Of a stretch of 64,000 bases of DNA, positions 23,401-31,098 are shown in pieces. The DNA comes from JBEVJK01 sp963791325. GTDB lineage: Bacteria > Pseudomonadota > Alphaproteobacteria > Rhizobiales > Rhizobiaceae. Each line of letters opens with the position of its first letter. Within the stretch, counting starts at the first letter, position 1. The stretch lies in the NCBI GenBank assembly GCA_963791325.1, contig CAWBRU010000003.1, forward strand, positions 124,001 through 188,000. The letters run 5' to 3'. Under the pieces are notes generated by a model. It ran no database searches. It worked only from the letters and a program-made list of their open reading frames with translations, and was not told the origin of the DNA. A program made the position numbers and the translations under genes.

Positions 23401-24015
23401 CTGTCGCCCTCGCGCGCGGCGGCGGTGATCGAGGACGGCGAGGCTGCCGCCGCCCAGCGCTCGCCGGTGTTCGACGCGCTGCGGCCGAGCCTGGCGATCC
23501 GCCGCGGCCTGGCGACCCACCGCCTGCTGCAGATGCTGCCCGAGGTTGCGCCGGCCGACCGTGCCGCGGCGGCAGAGCGCTATCTGGCCCTGATCGCAGA
23601 GGCGGATTGGAGCGAGGCCGACCGCGCCGAGACACTGGCCGCGGTCGACGCGATCCTCGAGGATGCCGCCTTTCGGCCGCTGTTTGCGCCGGGCTCGCGT
23701 GCCGAGGTGGCGGTCATGGGCCGGCTCGAAGTGCGCGGCCGCGAGCGGGTCGTCTCGGGCAAGCTCGACCGGCTGGCGGTGACCCCCGACAAGGTGCTGA
23801 TCGTCGACTACAAGACCAACCGGCCGGCGCCGGCCGTGCTCGATGAGGTTCCGGCGGCCTATGTCGGCCAGATGGCGCTCTACCGGGCGCTGCTGCAGCC
23901 GCTCTATCCGCAGCACCGCGTCGAGGCGGCGCTGTTGTTTACCGAGGCGCCGCGCCTGCTCGCCCTGCCGGGCGCCTGCCTCGATGCCGCGCTTGCCCGA
24001 CTCGTCGCGGCGTGA
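20479..24015 (+). CDS. addA: Double-strand break repair helicase-nuclease AddA
   Basis: AddA is the UvrD-like helicase and nuclease subunit of AddAB. The intact 1178-residue protein shows Walker A (SANAGSGKTHVLAQ, about 29-42), motif II LIDEAQDTSPAQW, motif III VGDEKQSIYSFQGADP, motif IV region LTWSFRSTEDVL, and motifs V/VI around MTVHAAKGLEAPVVFLVDGG and YVGMTRAEDRLI. A C-terminal PD-(D/E)XK nuclease has SGKLDRLAV and VDYKTNRPAP. It starts four bases inside the addB stop; trxA follows 78 bases later. Confidence 0.97.
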   Translation: MKPPLNVPPETAELQARASDPGNSVWVSANAGSGKTHVLAQRVIRLLLDGTPPAKILCLTYTRAAAANMANRVFADLADWTLLDDATLARRLAAIDGRRPSAARLARARRLYATALETPGGLKIQTIHAFCEAVLQQFPLEANIAGHFELLDSAMEAALVAQARRDMVTGVAGGGDQALAEAFATVLTHGGEYGLDLLLGEIVAKRDRLRAFLDQTAIAEAPFADLFDEFGFLPHESADTIAGGVWPDRYFDRPLCLALLAKAQATAKGSAVEFARGMLEACEIDDPELRLHKLRDTFLTKKSGEGWQPRSLAKVAVKTPESHFPGFSAAFAATAEAVRAAADRLALFGMLQGTCAALTVGDWLIRRYEELKSARGFLDFNDLITRTVRLLSRQDAGQWVHYKLDRGIDHILIDEAQDTSPAQWQVVKDLAAEFFAGAGAGEERRRTLFAVGDEKQSIYSFQGADPASFAESGDAFAGRVRAAGQPFERLRLTWSFRSTEDVLSAVDRVFARPHLRQGLGRDRDPIEHRPIRAGAPGYVEIWPSLGAETVEEPDDWRQPIDHARAPSVQLAERIAATIAAWIGRGERLEATGKPVLAGNILVLVRKRDRFVHALSRSLKARGIPVAGADRLSLPAHIAVKDMAALGRFLLQPHDDLSLAAVLKSPVFGETEERLYELAAGRAEGTSLYAALRGKAVGDLWFAAAAERLAGWMTEAAFRPPFEFYAGVLHRDGVRAAMIARLGQDAGDILDEFLSFSLAEERVGLPGLEAFLAVLDTAAPEIKREMDQGRDEVRIMTVHAAKGLEAPVVFLVDGGAAPFAEQHLPRLIPFASRSGLWQGEGFLWRAAGSFSNSVAKQVAQAERQRAEEEYRRLLYVGMTRAEDRLIICGYHGKRTPPDAAWHAAVSRALTEGETCRLIIHPVTGQEVHRYQVASGAAPAEPLPAEPSPPAVRAGRERLPAWLRDRADEPAPLPRPLSPSRAAAVIEDGEAAAAQRSPVFDALRPSLAIRRGLATHRLLQMLPEVAPADRAAAAERYLALIAEADWSEADRAETLAAVDAILEDAAFRPLFAPGSRAEVAVMGRLEVRGRERVVSGKLDRLAVTPDKVLIVDYKTNRPAPAVLDEVPAAYVGQMALYRALLQPLYPQHRVEAALLFTEAPRLLALPGACLDAALARLVAA

Positions 24016-24093
24016 CAAGAGTCTGCGCTTGAAGCGGCTCCGCCGCCGCACCACATATCACGCGAACCTAAAACCCGCCGAAAGGATCTTCGC

Positions 24094-24417
24094 ATGGCCA
24101 CCGTCAAGGTCGACAACAAGAACTTCAAGGCCGATGTGCTCGACGCCCAAGAGCCGGTCGTCGTCGACTTCTGGGCCGAGTGGTGCGGGCCCTGCAAGAT
24201 GATCGCGCCGGCGCTTGAGGAAATTTCCAAGGAGCTCGGCGGCAAGGTCAAGATCGCCAAGCTCAATATCGACGAGAATCCCGAGTTGGCCGCGCAGTTC
24301 GGCGTTCGCTCGATCCCGACGCTGATGATCTTCAAATCGGGCGAAGTGGCCGACATGAAGGTTGGTGCAGCGCCGAAGACGGCCCTGTCGCATTGGATCA
24401 ACGGCGCCGTCGCCTAG
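24094..24417 (+). CDS. trxA: Thioredoxin
   Basis: This is a 107-residue cytoplasmic thiol-disulfide reductase with the active site WCGPC (Cys31 and Cys34), the buried Asp in VVVDFWAEW, and the cis-Pro loop VRSIPTLMIF. Placement immediately after addAB is conserved in Hyphomicrobiales. It has no signal peptide, so it acts in the cytoplasm. Confidence 0.97.
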   Translation: MATVKVDNKNFKADVLDAQEPVVVDFWAEWCGPCKMIAPALEEISKELGGKVKIAKLNIDENPELAAQFGVRSIPTLMIFKSGEVADMKVGAAPKTALSHWINGAVA

Positions 24418-24424
24418 AGCGAGT

Positions 24425-24460
24425 GGAACGGCTTTCCGTTCGGAATGGCGGAAAACCAAT
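24425..24460. repeat. Short palindromic intergenic repeat after trxA
   Basis: GAACGG (24426-24431) and CCGTTC (24436-24441) form a hairpin, followed by GGAATGGCGGAAAACC. Related words occur around coaA, at 2703-2735 (TTTTTCGTTCGGAATTGCC, then AAACGG) and 3713-3736 (TGTTTTTCCGCATTTCC, then AAACGG). They look like members of a small dispersed intergenic repeat family; copy number elsewhere is unknown. Confidence 0.35.
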
Positions 24461-24487
24461 GATTTAGAGTGGGCCCAGCCCTTACCG

Positions 24488-24513
24488 AAAGCCCGGCCGA
24501 GCGCCGGGCTTTT
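24488..24513 (+). terminator. Terminator between the convergent trxA and folC genes
   Basis: AAAGCCCGGC (24488-24497) pairs with GCCGGGCTTT (24503-24512) in a perfect 10-bp stem with a 5-base loop. It ends the addAB-trxA transcript and may also serve folC, whose stop is at 24517 on the other strand. Confidence 0.82.
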
Positions 24514-24516
24514 CGT

Positions 24517-25848
24517 TCAGGTCGGCGGTGTCCCGTTCGCGGCGAGCACCTCGCCGGCGAGATAGAGCGAGCCGCCGATCAGGATCCGCGGCGCCGTCTC
24601 CGCCGGGTTCCAGGTATCGCGCAACAGCATCAAGGCGCTGGCGACCGAGCTCACCGGCTCGGCCGACAGCCCCGCCTCGGCGGCCCGCGCCGCGAGCTCG
24701 GCATTGGGCAGGCCGGCATCGCTGGAAGCGACCGGCACGGTGTAGACATGGCGGGCCATGCCCTCGAAGGCGCGGAAATAACCGGTCTGGTCCTTGGTGT
24801 TGAGCATGCCGCAGATCAGGAACAGCGGCCGCTGGAAGCGCTCCTCCTGTTCCGCCATCGCTTCGGCCACGACCACGCCGGCGCCCGGATTGTGGCCGCC
24901 GTCCAGCCAGATCTCGGCGCCGTGCGGCGCCAGCTCGGTCAGCTTGCCCTTGGCCAGGCGCTGCATGCGTCCGGGCCAGTCGACGGTGGTCATTGCCCGG
25001 TCGACGGCGCGCTGCGACAGCTCGAAGCCGGCCGCCTTCACCGCCGCGATCGCCGCCGCCGCGTTGGCGAACTGATGGCGGCCCGCCAACCGCGGCGGGC
25101 TAAGATCGAGCAGCCGCCACTCGTCCTGATAGGTCATTCGCCCGTTCTCTTCGAAGGCGATAAAATCCTGTCCGTAGATCAAAGTGGGGCAGTCGAGCCG
25201 CGCTGCGGTGGCAATCAGCACCTCCTGTGCGGCCTCGGTCTCCTGGGCGCCGATCACCACCGGCCGCCCGGGCTTGATGATGCCGGCCTTCTCGGCGGCA
25301 ATCAGCTCGACGCGGTCGCCGAGGAACGCCTCATGGTCGAGCGATACGGGCATGATCACGGTGCAGGCGGGCCGTTCCAGGACGTTGGTGGCATCGAAGC
25401 GGCCGCCGAGGCCGACCTCGATGATCGCCGCATCGGCCGGATGCTCGGAAAACAACAGGAAGGTCACCGCCGTCAGGATCTCGAACACGGTAATCGCCTC
25501 GCCGTCATTGGCCCGCGCGGCGCGTGCCACGGCATCGGCCAGAACCTCGTCGGCGACCAGCCGTCCGCCGCCTTCTGCCCCGATCCGATAGCGTTCATGC
25601 CAGCGGACCAGATGCGGCGAAGTGTGGACATGGACGCTATGGCCGCCGGCCTCCAGCAGGGCGCGGCAAAATGCGGCGGCCGAGCCCTTGCCGTTGGTCC
25701 CGGCGATATGGATCACGGGCGGCAGCCGCCGCTCGGGATTGCCGAGCCGCGCCAGCAGCCGGGCGATGCGGTCGAGCGACAGGTCGAAGCCCTTCGGATG
25801 GACCGAGAGCAGGCGCTCGATTTCGCGGTCGGCGGCGGTGGTCGTCAT
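24517..25848 (-). CDS. folC: Bifunctional folylpolyglutamate synthase / dihydrofolate synthase
   Basis: FolC joins dihydropteroate to glutamate and adds further glutamates to folates. The 443-residue Mur-ligase-like protein has the ATP loop HIAGTNGKGSAAAF, then FEILTAVTFLLF, EVGLGGRFDATN and the C-terminal LDGGHNPGAG. ATG 25848 is selected because MTTTAADREIERLL matches family N-termini; the frame is open further upstream to 25929 but overlaps accD. It is the last gene of the trpF-trpB-trpA-accD-folC run. Confidence 0.95.
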   Translation of the reverse strand: MTTTAADREIERLLSVHPKGFDLSLDRIARLLARLGNPERRLPPVIHIAGTNGKGSAAAFCRALLEAGGHSVHVHTSPHLVRWHERYRIGAEGGGRLVADEVLADAVARAARANDGEAITVFEILTAVTFLLFSEHPADAAIIEVGLGGRFDATNVLERPACTVIMPVSLDHEAFLGDRVELIAAEKAGIIKPGRPVVIGAQETEAAQEVLIATAARLDCPTLIYGQDFIAFEENGRMTYQDEWRLLDLSPPRLAGRHQFANAAAAIAAVKAAGFELSQRAVDRAMTTVDWPGRMQRLAKGKLTELAPHGAEIWLDGGHNPGAGVVVAEAMAEQEERFQRPLFLICGMLNTKDQTGYFRAFEGMARHVYTVPVASSDAGLPNAELAARAAEAGLSAEPVSSVASALMLLRDTWNPAETAPRILIGGSLYLAGEVLAANGTPPT

Positions 25849-25906
25849 CGAGATCGTTCTGACCTCAGCGTTGGCGGGGCGGCAGCGCCGCGCCCCGAGC
25901 AACGGT

Positions 25907-26827
25907 TCAGGCCTGGGCGCGCAATTCACCCGGTACCATCGCCGGCGGCAGCGTCTCCGGCTCGATTGCGTCGGGAACCGGCGTTTTCAGGAGGATCTTG
26001 AGCAGCCGCGCAATGGTGCTCTTCAGTTCGAGCCGCGATATGACCATGTCGACCATGCCGTGCTCCATCAGATATTCGGCGCGCTGAAAGCCTTCAGGCA
26101 GCTTCTCGCGGATGGTCTGCTCGATCACCCGCGGGCCGGCAAAGCCGATCAGCGCGCCGGGCTCGGCAAGGTGCACGTCGCCCAGCATCGCGTAGGAGGC
26201 GGTGACGCCCCCGGTGGTCGGATTGGTGAGCACGACGATGTAGGGCAGCCCCGCCTCCTTGAGGCGGTCGACCGCGACGGTGGTGCGGGCGAGCTGCATC
26301 AGCGACAGGATGCCCTCCTGCATCCGCGCCCCGCCCGAAGCGGCGAACAGGATGACCGGGCGGCGCCGCTGCACGGCGGTCTCGAAGCCATGGATGATCG
26401 CCTCGCCGGCGGCCAGCCCGAGCGAGCCGCCCATGAAGGCGAAATCCTGGACCGTGGCCAACACCGGCACGTCTTCGATCGTACCGAGCGCATTGACGAT
26501 GGCATCGTCGAGCCCGGTCTTGGCCTTCGCCTCCCTGAGGCGGTCGACATAACGCTTCTCATCCCGGAATTTCAGCGGATCGGTGGGGACGCGCGGCGTC
26601 TCGAGCGTCTCGAACTGGCCGCCGTCGAAGAAATAGCGCAGCCGCTCCTTGGCGGAGATCTTCATGTGATGCCCGGAAGCGGGGATCACGAACTGGTTGC
26701 TCTCGAGGTCCTTGTGGAACACCATTTCGCCGGTGTCGGGGTCCTTGATCCACAAATTTTCGGGAATGTCGCGGCGGCCGAGCATCGAGTTGATCTTCGG
26801 CCGCACATAGTTGGTGATCCAGTTCAT
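25907..26827 (-). CDS. accD: Acetyl-CoA carboxylase carboxyltransferase subunit beta, without the zinc ribbon cysteines
   Basis: AccD, with AccA, transfers the carboxyl group from biotin to acetyl-CoA to give malonyl-CoA. The 306-residue protein has the crotonase-like carboxyltransferase core with VQDFAFMGGSLGLAAGEA, ASGGARMQEGILSLMQ and NPTTGGVTASYAMLGD. The N-terminal region that in E. coli carries a four-Cys zinc ribbon reads LWIKDPDTGEMVFHKDLESN here and the whole protein contains no cysteine. Otherwise the length and motifs are normal. It lies 38 bases downstream of trpA. Confidence 0.96.
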   Translation of the reverse strand: MNWITNYVRPKINSMLGRRDIPENLWIKDPDTGEMVFHKDLESNQFVIPASGHHMKISAKERLRYFFDGGQFETLETPRVPTDPLKFRDEKRYVDRLREAKAKTGLDDAIVNALGTIEDVPVLATVQDFAFMGGSLGLAAGEAIIHGFETAVQRRRPVILFAASGGARMQEGILSLMQLARTTVAVDRLKEAGLPYIVVLTNPTTGGVTASYAMLGDVHLAEPGALIGFAGPRVIEQTIREKLPEGFQRAEYLMEHGMVDMVISRLELKSTIARLLKILLKTPVPDAIEPETLPPAMVPGELRAQA

Positions 26828-26865
26828 CGGCTTGCCCTCCGCTCTCCCGGCCTAAGATGGCGAGC

Positions 26866-27690
26866 CTAGCCGGCCGAAGCAAGGCGGGTGGCGCGCACCC
26901 CCGCAGCGAGCGCCTGGACCAGGCCGGTGGCGGCTCCTCTCGCCGCGTCCGGCGCGGCCGCGGCGATCGCGCTGACCAGCGCGGTGCCGACCACGACCCC
27001 GTCGGCGGAAGCGCCGATCAGCCTGGCCTGCTCGGGCGTCTTCACGCCGAAGCCGACGCAGACCGGCAGTGCGGTATGGCGTTTGATGCGCGCCACCGCG
27101 GCGCTCACTTTCGCGGTGTCGGGAAGTGCCGCCCCGGTGATCCCGGTCATCGACACATAGTAGACGAAGCCGGAGCTGTTCTGCAGCACCTTGGGCAGGC
27201 GCCGGTCATCGGTCGTCGGGGTCGCCAGGCGGATGAAATTGAGGCCGGCGCGCATCGCCGGCAAGCAGAGCTCGGCATCCATTTCGGGCGGCAGATCGAC
27301 GACGATCAGCCCGTCGATGCCGGCCGCTGTCGCCTCGGCGAGGAAGCGCTCGACGCCGTAGATGTAGATCGGGTTGTAGTAGCCCATCATCACAATCGGC
27401 GTGTCGTCGTCGCCGGCGCGGAAGGCGCGGGCCATGGCGAGGGTTCGGGCGAGAGTCTGCCCGGCTTTCAAAGCCCGCAGCCCCGCCGCCTGGATGGCCG
27501 GGCCGTCGGCCATCGGGTCGGAGAACGGCATGCCGAGCTCGATGATGTCGGCCCCGGCTGCCGGCAGCGCCTGCATGACGGAAAGCGAGGTCGCGGGATC
27601 GGGGTCGCCGCCCATGAAGTAGGTGACCAGCGCCGGCCGGCCCTGCTGCCTCAGCGCCGCGAAACGGCGGTCGATGCGCGTCGAGGCCAT
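26866..27690 (-). CDS. trpA: Tryptophan synthase alpha chain
   Basis: TrpA cleaves indole-3-glycerol phosphate to indole and glyceraldehyde-3-phosphate. The TIM-barrel protein of 274 residues holds the catalytic Glu and Asp in ADIIELGMPFSDPMADGP, and the phosphate-binding GFGVKTPEQA and ADGVVVGTALV. It begins four bases after the trpB stop, consistent with co-expression of the alpha2beta2 complex. Confidence 0.97.
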   Translation of the reverse strand: MASTRIDRRFAALRQQGRPALVTYFMGGDPDPATSLSVMQALPAAGADIIELGMPFSDPMADGPAIQAAGLRALKAGQTLARTLAMARAFRAGDDDTPIVMMGYYNPIYIYGVERFLAEATAAGIDGLIVVDLPPEMDAELCLPAMRAGLNFIRLATPTTDDRRLPKVLQNSSGFVYYVSMTGITGAALPDTAKVSAAVARIKRHTALPVCVGFGVKTPEQARLIGASADGVVVGTALVSAIAAAAPDAARGAATGLVQALAAGVRATRLASAG

Positions 27691-27694
27691 CCGC

Positions 27695-28915
27695 TCAGAT
27701 CTCCATGCCGAGCATGCTCGCCACCGTGTGCACGTCCTTGTCGCCGCGGCCCGAAAGGTTGACGATGATGATCCGGTCGGGTGCCATCGCCGGGGCGAGC
27801 TTCATCGCGTGGGCGATCGCATGCGCGGATTCCAGCGCCGGGATGATGCCTTCGACCCGCGTCGTCAGCTGGAAGGCTTCGAGCGCCTCGTCGTCGAGGA
27901 TCGGCACATAGCTCACCCGGCCGGCATCGCGCAAAAAGCTGTGCTCCGGGCCGACGCCGGGATAATCGAGGCCGGCCGAGATGGAGTGGCCGTCGAGGAT
28001 CTGGCCGTCGGCGTTCTGCAGCAGATAGGTGCGGTTGCCGTGCAGCACGCCGGGCCGGCCGGCGCTCATCGAGGCGCAGTGCTCAACGCCGTCGAGCCCG
28101 CGGCCGCCTGCCTCGACGCCGAAGATCGCCACATCGCGGTCGTCGAGAAACGGATGGAAGAGGCCGATGGCGTTGGAGCCGCCGCCGACAGCGGCGATGA
28201 TGGCATCCGGCAGCCGTCCTTCCTGTTCGAGGATCTGCGCGCGCGCCTCGATGCCGATCACCGATTGGAAGTCGCGCACCAGTTCCGGGTAGGGATGCGG
28301 CCCGGCCGCGGTGCCGATCAGGTAATAGGTATCCTCGACATTGGTCACCCAGTCCCGCAGCGCCTCGTTCATCGCGTCCTTCAGTGTGCCGTGCCCGGCG
28401 CTGACCGGCCGCACCTCCGCACCCAGCAGCTTCATCCGGAACACGTTGGGCTTCTGCCGCTCGACATCGGTGGCGCCCATATAGACCACGCAGGGATAGC
28501 CGAAACGGGCGGCGACGGTGGCCGAAGCCACGCCGTGCTGGCCGGCGCCGGTCTCGGCGATAATGCGGCGCTTGCCCATCCGCTTGGCGAGCAGGATCTG
28601 ACCGAGGCAATTGTTGATCTTGTGCGAGCCGGTGTGGTTGAGATCCTCGCGCTTGAAGTAGATTTTCGCGCCGCCGAGATGGCGGGTCAGCCCTTCGGCG
28701 AAATAGAGTTTCGACGGCCGCCCGGCGTAGAAGGTGGAGAGCCCGTCGAGCTCGGCGCGAAACGCCGGATCGTGCTTGGCCTGCTGCCAGTGACGCTCCA
28801 GCTCGAGGATCAGCGGCATCAACGTTTCGGCCACGAACCGGCCGCCGAAAATGCCGAACATGCCCTGCTCGTCCGGACCCATGCGGAAGGAATTCGGCTC
28901 AGCCGGTTTGTTCAT
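27695..28915 (-). CDS. trpB: Tryptophan synthase beta chain
   Basis: TrpB condenses indole with serine using pyridoxal phosphate. The 406-residue protein carries the PLP lysine in NHTGSHKINNCLGQ, the phosphate-binding GGGSNAIGLF and the conserved ETGAGQHGVA. Start ATG 28915 is followed by a short N-terminal arm before GPDEQGMFGIFGGRF, the family landmark. It lies between trpF and trpA. Confidence 0.98.
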   Translation of the reverse strand: MNKPAEPNSFRMGPDEQGMFGIFGGRFVAETLMPLILELERHWQQAKHDPAFRAELDGLSTFYAGRPSKLYFAEGLTRHLGGAKIYFKREDLNHTGSHKINNCLGQILLAKRMGKRRIIAETGAGQHGVASATVAARFGYPCVVYMGATDVERQKPNVFRMKLLGAEVRPVSAGHGTLKDAMNEALRDWVTNVEDTYYLIGTAAGPHPYPELVRDFQSVIGIEARAQILEQEGRLPDAIIAAVGGGSNAIGLFHPFLDDRDVAIFGVEAGGRGLDGVEHCASMSAGRPGVLHGNRTYLLQNADGQILDGHSISAGLDYPGVGPEHSFLRDAGRVSYVPILDDEALEAFQLTTRVEGIIPALESAHAIAHAMKLAPAMAPDRIIIVNLSGRGDKDVHTVASMLGMEI

Positions 28916-28940
28916 CGGCCGCTCTCCTGGTCTGACCGTG

Positions 28941-29600
28941 TCACGCGGCGAAAGCTCCGCGCATCGCCGCGACGGCCTGGAAGAATTCCGCGATCAGCCG
29001 GACGTCCTTGACCCCGGGCGCCCGTTCGACACCGGACGATACATCGACGGCGGCCGGTCTTGCCAACCGCAGCGCGTCCGCCAGGTTGGCGGCGTTGAGG
29101 CCGCCCGAAAGCATATAGTCGAGGTTGCGGTCGAGGCCGGCAAGCAGCCGCCAGTCGAAAGCGAGCCCGTTGCCGCCGGGCAGCTCTGCGCCGGCAGGGG
29201 GCTTGGCGTCGAACAGCAGCCGGTCGGCCACGCCGCGGTACTGCTCCGCCGCGGCAACATCGGCAGCCTCGCGGACCGCCAGCGCCTTGACCACCGTCAG
29301 GCCGAAGCGGTCTTTGAGGGCAGCGACGCGGGCCGGGGTCTCGCGGCCGTGCAACTGCAGGATGTCCGGTTCGACCTGCGAGACGATGTCGGCCAAGGTC
29401 CGGTCGTCGGCGTCGACCGTGACGGCAACCGCCTTGGCGCGCCCCACGGCCGCGCCGCGCAGGGCGGCGGCCTCGCCCGGAGTGAGATGGCGCGGGCTTT
29501 TCGGAAAGAAGATGAAGCCGACCTGATGGGCACCGCAATCGAGCGCGGCAGCCATTGCCTCGGCGCTTTTCAGGCCACAGATCTTGATCTCGAGCGACAT
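28941..29600 (-). CDS. trpF: Phosphoribosylanthranilate isomerase
   Basis: TrpF isomerises phosphoribosylanthranilate to CdRP in tryptophan synthesis. The 219-residue TIM barrel begins with IKICGLKSAEAMAAAL, whose Cys is the usual general base, and includes VGFIFFPKSPRHLTP and the Asp in LLFDAKPP. It is the first gene of the minus-strand trpF-trpB-trpA-accD-folC operon; 25 bases separate it from trpB. Confidence 0.97.
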   Translation of the reverse strand: MSLEIKICGLKSAEAMAAALDCGAHQVGFIFFPKSPRHLTPGEAAALRGAAVGRAKAVAVTVDADDRTLADIVSQVEPDILQLHGRETPARVAALKDRFGLTVVKALAVREAADVAAAEQYRGVADRLLFDAKPPAGAELPGGNGLAFDWRLLAGLDRNLDYMLSGGLNAANLADALRLARPAAVDVSSGVERAPGVKDVRLIAEFFQAVAAMRGAFAA

Positions 29601-29650
29601 GGCGCCGCACCTGCCACGAAATTCCCGGAAAGTCGAGCGTCAGCCGCAGG

Positions 29651-30421
29651 TCAGTCGAACTGGATGGCCTGCAGCGCGTTGCCGTTGCGCTTCAGCCAAG
29701 CCTTGCAACGCTCCGTTTCCGGGCACAGCCTGGCGCACAGTGCCCAAAACTTCGGGCCGTGGTTCATTTCCTTGAGATGCGCCACCTCGTGCGCCACGAG
29801 GTAGTCGATCACCGGCGCCGGCGCCATCATGATGCGCCAGGAGAAGGAAAGCACGCCGTCCGACGTGCACGAGCCCCAGCGGCTGGTCGTGTCGCGGAAG
29901 CGGACCGCCTTAGCGCGCTTGTGGACGGCGGCGCAATGCTTGGCCACCAGCGCCTCGATCTCCACTTTGGCCTCGCGCTTCAAAAAGTCGGCGACACGGC
30001 GCGGCAGATGGCGGCGGTCGCCATGCACGGTCAGCACCGGCCCGGTCGGGCCGCGGCCGACCGTCACCGTGCCGCGCGTTTCCGGCGCATGAACGATCCG
30101 GTGCGGCACCCCCCGCAGCGGGATCTTGATGCCGGGCCGCACCAGCGGCTGGCGCGGCACCTTGGCCAGGCGCTGCTCGAGCCAATCCCGATGGCGGTCC
30201 AGAAAGCGATCGACTTCGCCGCGCTTGATCCCGGGCGGGACGGTGATTCGCAAGCCGCGTCCGCCGGTGTCGATGCGCAAGGTCAGCCGGCGCGCCCGGG
30301 TGTGCTCGACGATGCGCAGCGGCAGCGTCCGTCCCGACACGATGTGCTCACGCTCCTCCACACGCGGCGGGCGGATCGGCAGCTTGCGGCGGAACAGGTC
30401 GAGCGGCATGCGCGTGAGCAT
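29651..30421 (-). CDS. YgjP-like M48-type zinc metallohydrolase (DUF45 / SprT-like)
   Basis: A 256-residue cytoplasmic protein of the YgjP/DUF45 metallopeptidase family. The zinc-binding helix is YLVAHEVAHLKEMNHGPKFW, with HExxH plus a downstream His, and is preceded by the family mark RDTTSRWGSCTSDGVLSFSWR. The physiological substrate is unknown. ATG 30421 and ATG 30409 are both possible starts; neither has a strong ribosome site. It is separated from the DUF2852 gene by a terminator, so it probably has its own promoter. trpF starts 51 bases after its stop. Confidence 0.85.
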   Translation of the reverse strand: MLTRMPLDLFRRKLPIRPPRVEEREHIVSGRTLPLRIVEHTRARRLTLRIDTGGRGLRITVPPGIKRGEVDRFLDRHRDWLEQRLAKVPRQPLVRPGIKIPLRGVPHRIVHAPETRGTVTVGRGPTGPVLTVHGDRRHLPRRVADFLKREAKVEIEALVAKHCAAVHKRAKAVRFRDTTSRWGSCTSDGVLSFSWRIMMAPAPVIDYLVAHEVAHLKEMNHGPKFWALCARLCPETERCKAWLKRNGNALQAIQFD

Positions 30422-30498
30422 CGTCGATTCGTGGGCGGAAATCTCGTCGAAAAAGCGCTCGGCCGAAGCCGTGCCGGACGCAACTTCTTCTACCACAG

Positions 30499-30537
30499 AA
30501 AAAGCGGCGTTGCGGGAAATCGCAACGCCGCTTTTTT
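30499..30537. terminator. Strong bidirectional hairpin terminator
   Basis: AAAAAGCGGCGTTGCG (30499-30514) and CGCAACGCCGCTTTTT (30521-30536) form a perfect 16-bp stem with a 6-base loop. Both strands have a terminal T run. It lies 40 bases after the DUF2852 stop. Confidence 0.92.
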
Positions 30538-30576
30538 CGTTTCGATTGCGACGCCGGGCCGGGCGCGCTCGGCCGG

Positions 30577-31026
30577 TTAAGCCTCGTCGAGCAGGCCGCC
30601 GGCAGCGCCTCGGCCCTTGCCGTTGGGAGTGGCCGTCGGCGCCGAGCGCGAGCGGCTCGCCATGAACCGGTCGAAATCTTCCTGGTCCTTGGCGCGTCTC
30701 AGCTCGCGTGCATATTCGTCGAACTGCTCGAGCATCTCGTCGAGCTTGCGCCGCTCTTCGGCCAGCCGCTCCAGCTCCTTCTCGCGCCAGTCGTCGAATG
30801 CCACATTGCCGGTGCCGCGCTGGGCCCGATAGGAGGCGCGCCGGCAGCCCCGGAACATGCCGTCGGTCGCCCGGTTGACGTCGCGCTTGAAGCCTTCCAG
30901 CCGATCGCCCCAGATGATGTAGGCAAGCATCGCAAAGCCGAGCGGCCAGAACACCGCGAAACCGATCACCATCAGCGCGATGGTCGCCGGCGTCCAAGCC
31001 GGTCGGATCAATGCACTCGTGTTCAT
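30577..31026 (-). CDS. DUF2852 small membrane protein
   Basis: A 149-residue protein with an N-terminal transmembrane segment (about 14-39, IALMVIGFAVFWPLGFAM) and a charged, coiled-coil-like helix from about 79 to 115 rich in Glu, Arg and Leu. This architecture matches DUF2852, found mainly in alphaproteobacteria, whose function is not known to me. It follows the benE gene on the same strand after 72 bases and ends before a strong hairpin terminator. Confidence 0.8.
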   Translation of the reverse strand: MNTSALIRPAWTPATIALMVIGFAVFWPLGFAMLAYIIWGDRLEGFKRDVNRATDGMFRGCRRASYRAQRGTGNVAFDDWREKELERLAEERRKLDEMLEQFDEYARELRRAKDQEDFDRFMASRSRSAPTATPNGKGRGAAGGLLDEA

Positions 31027-31098
31027 CTTCTCCCGTTCCTTCCGTTGGAGGCGACCATCAGGCCGCTCGTTTCGAGATGGGAGCGCCCAAATCGGGCT

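Noticed and set aside
24469..26001. A 510-residue plus-strand frame opposite folC and the end of accD.
   Set aside because: folC and accD have complete motifs on the minus strand; this frame has none.
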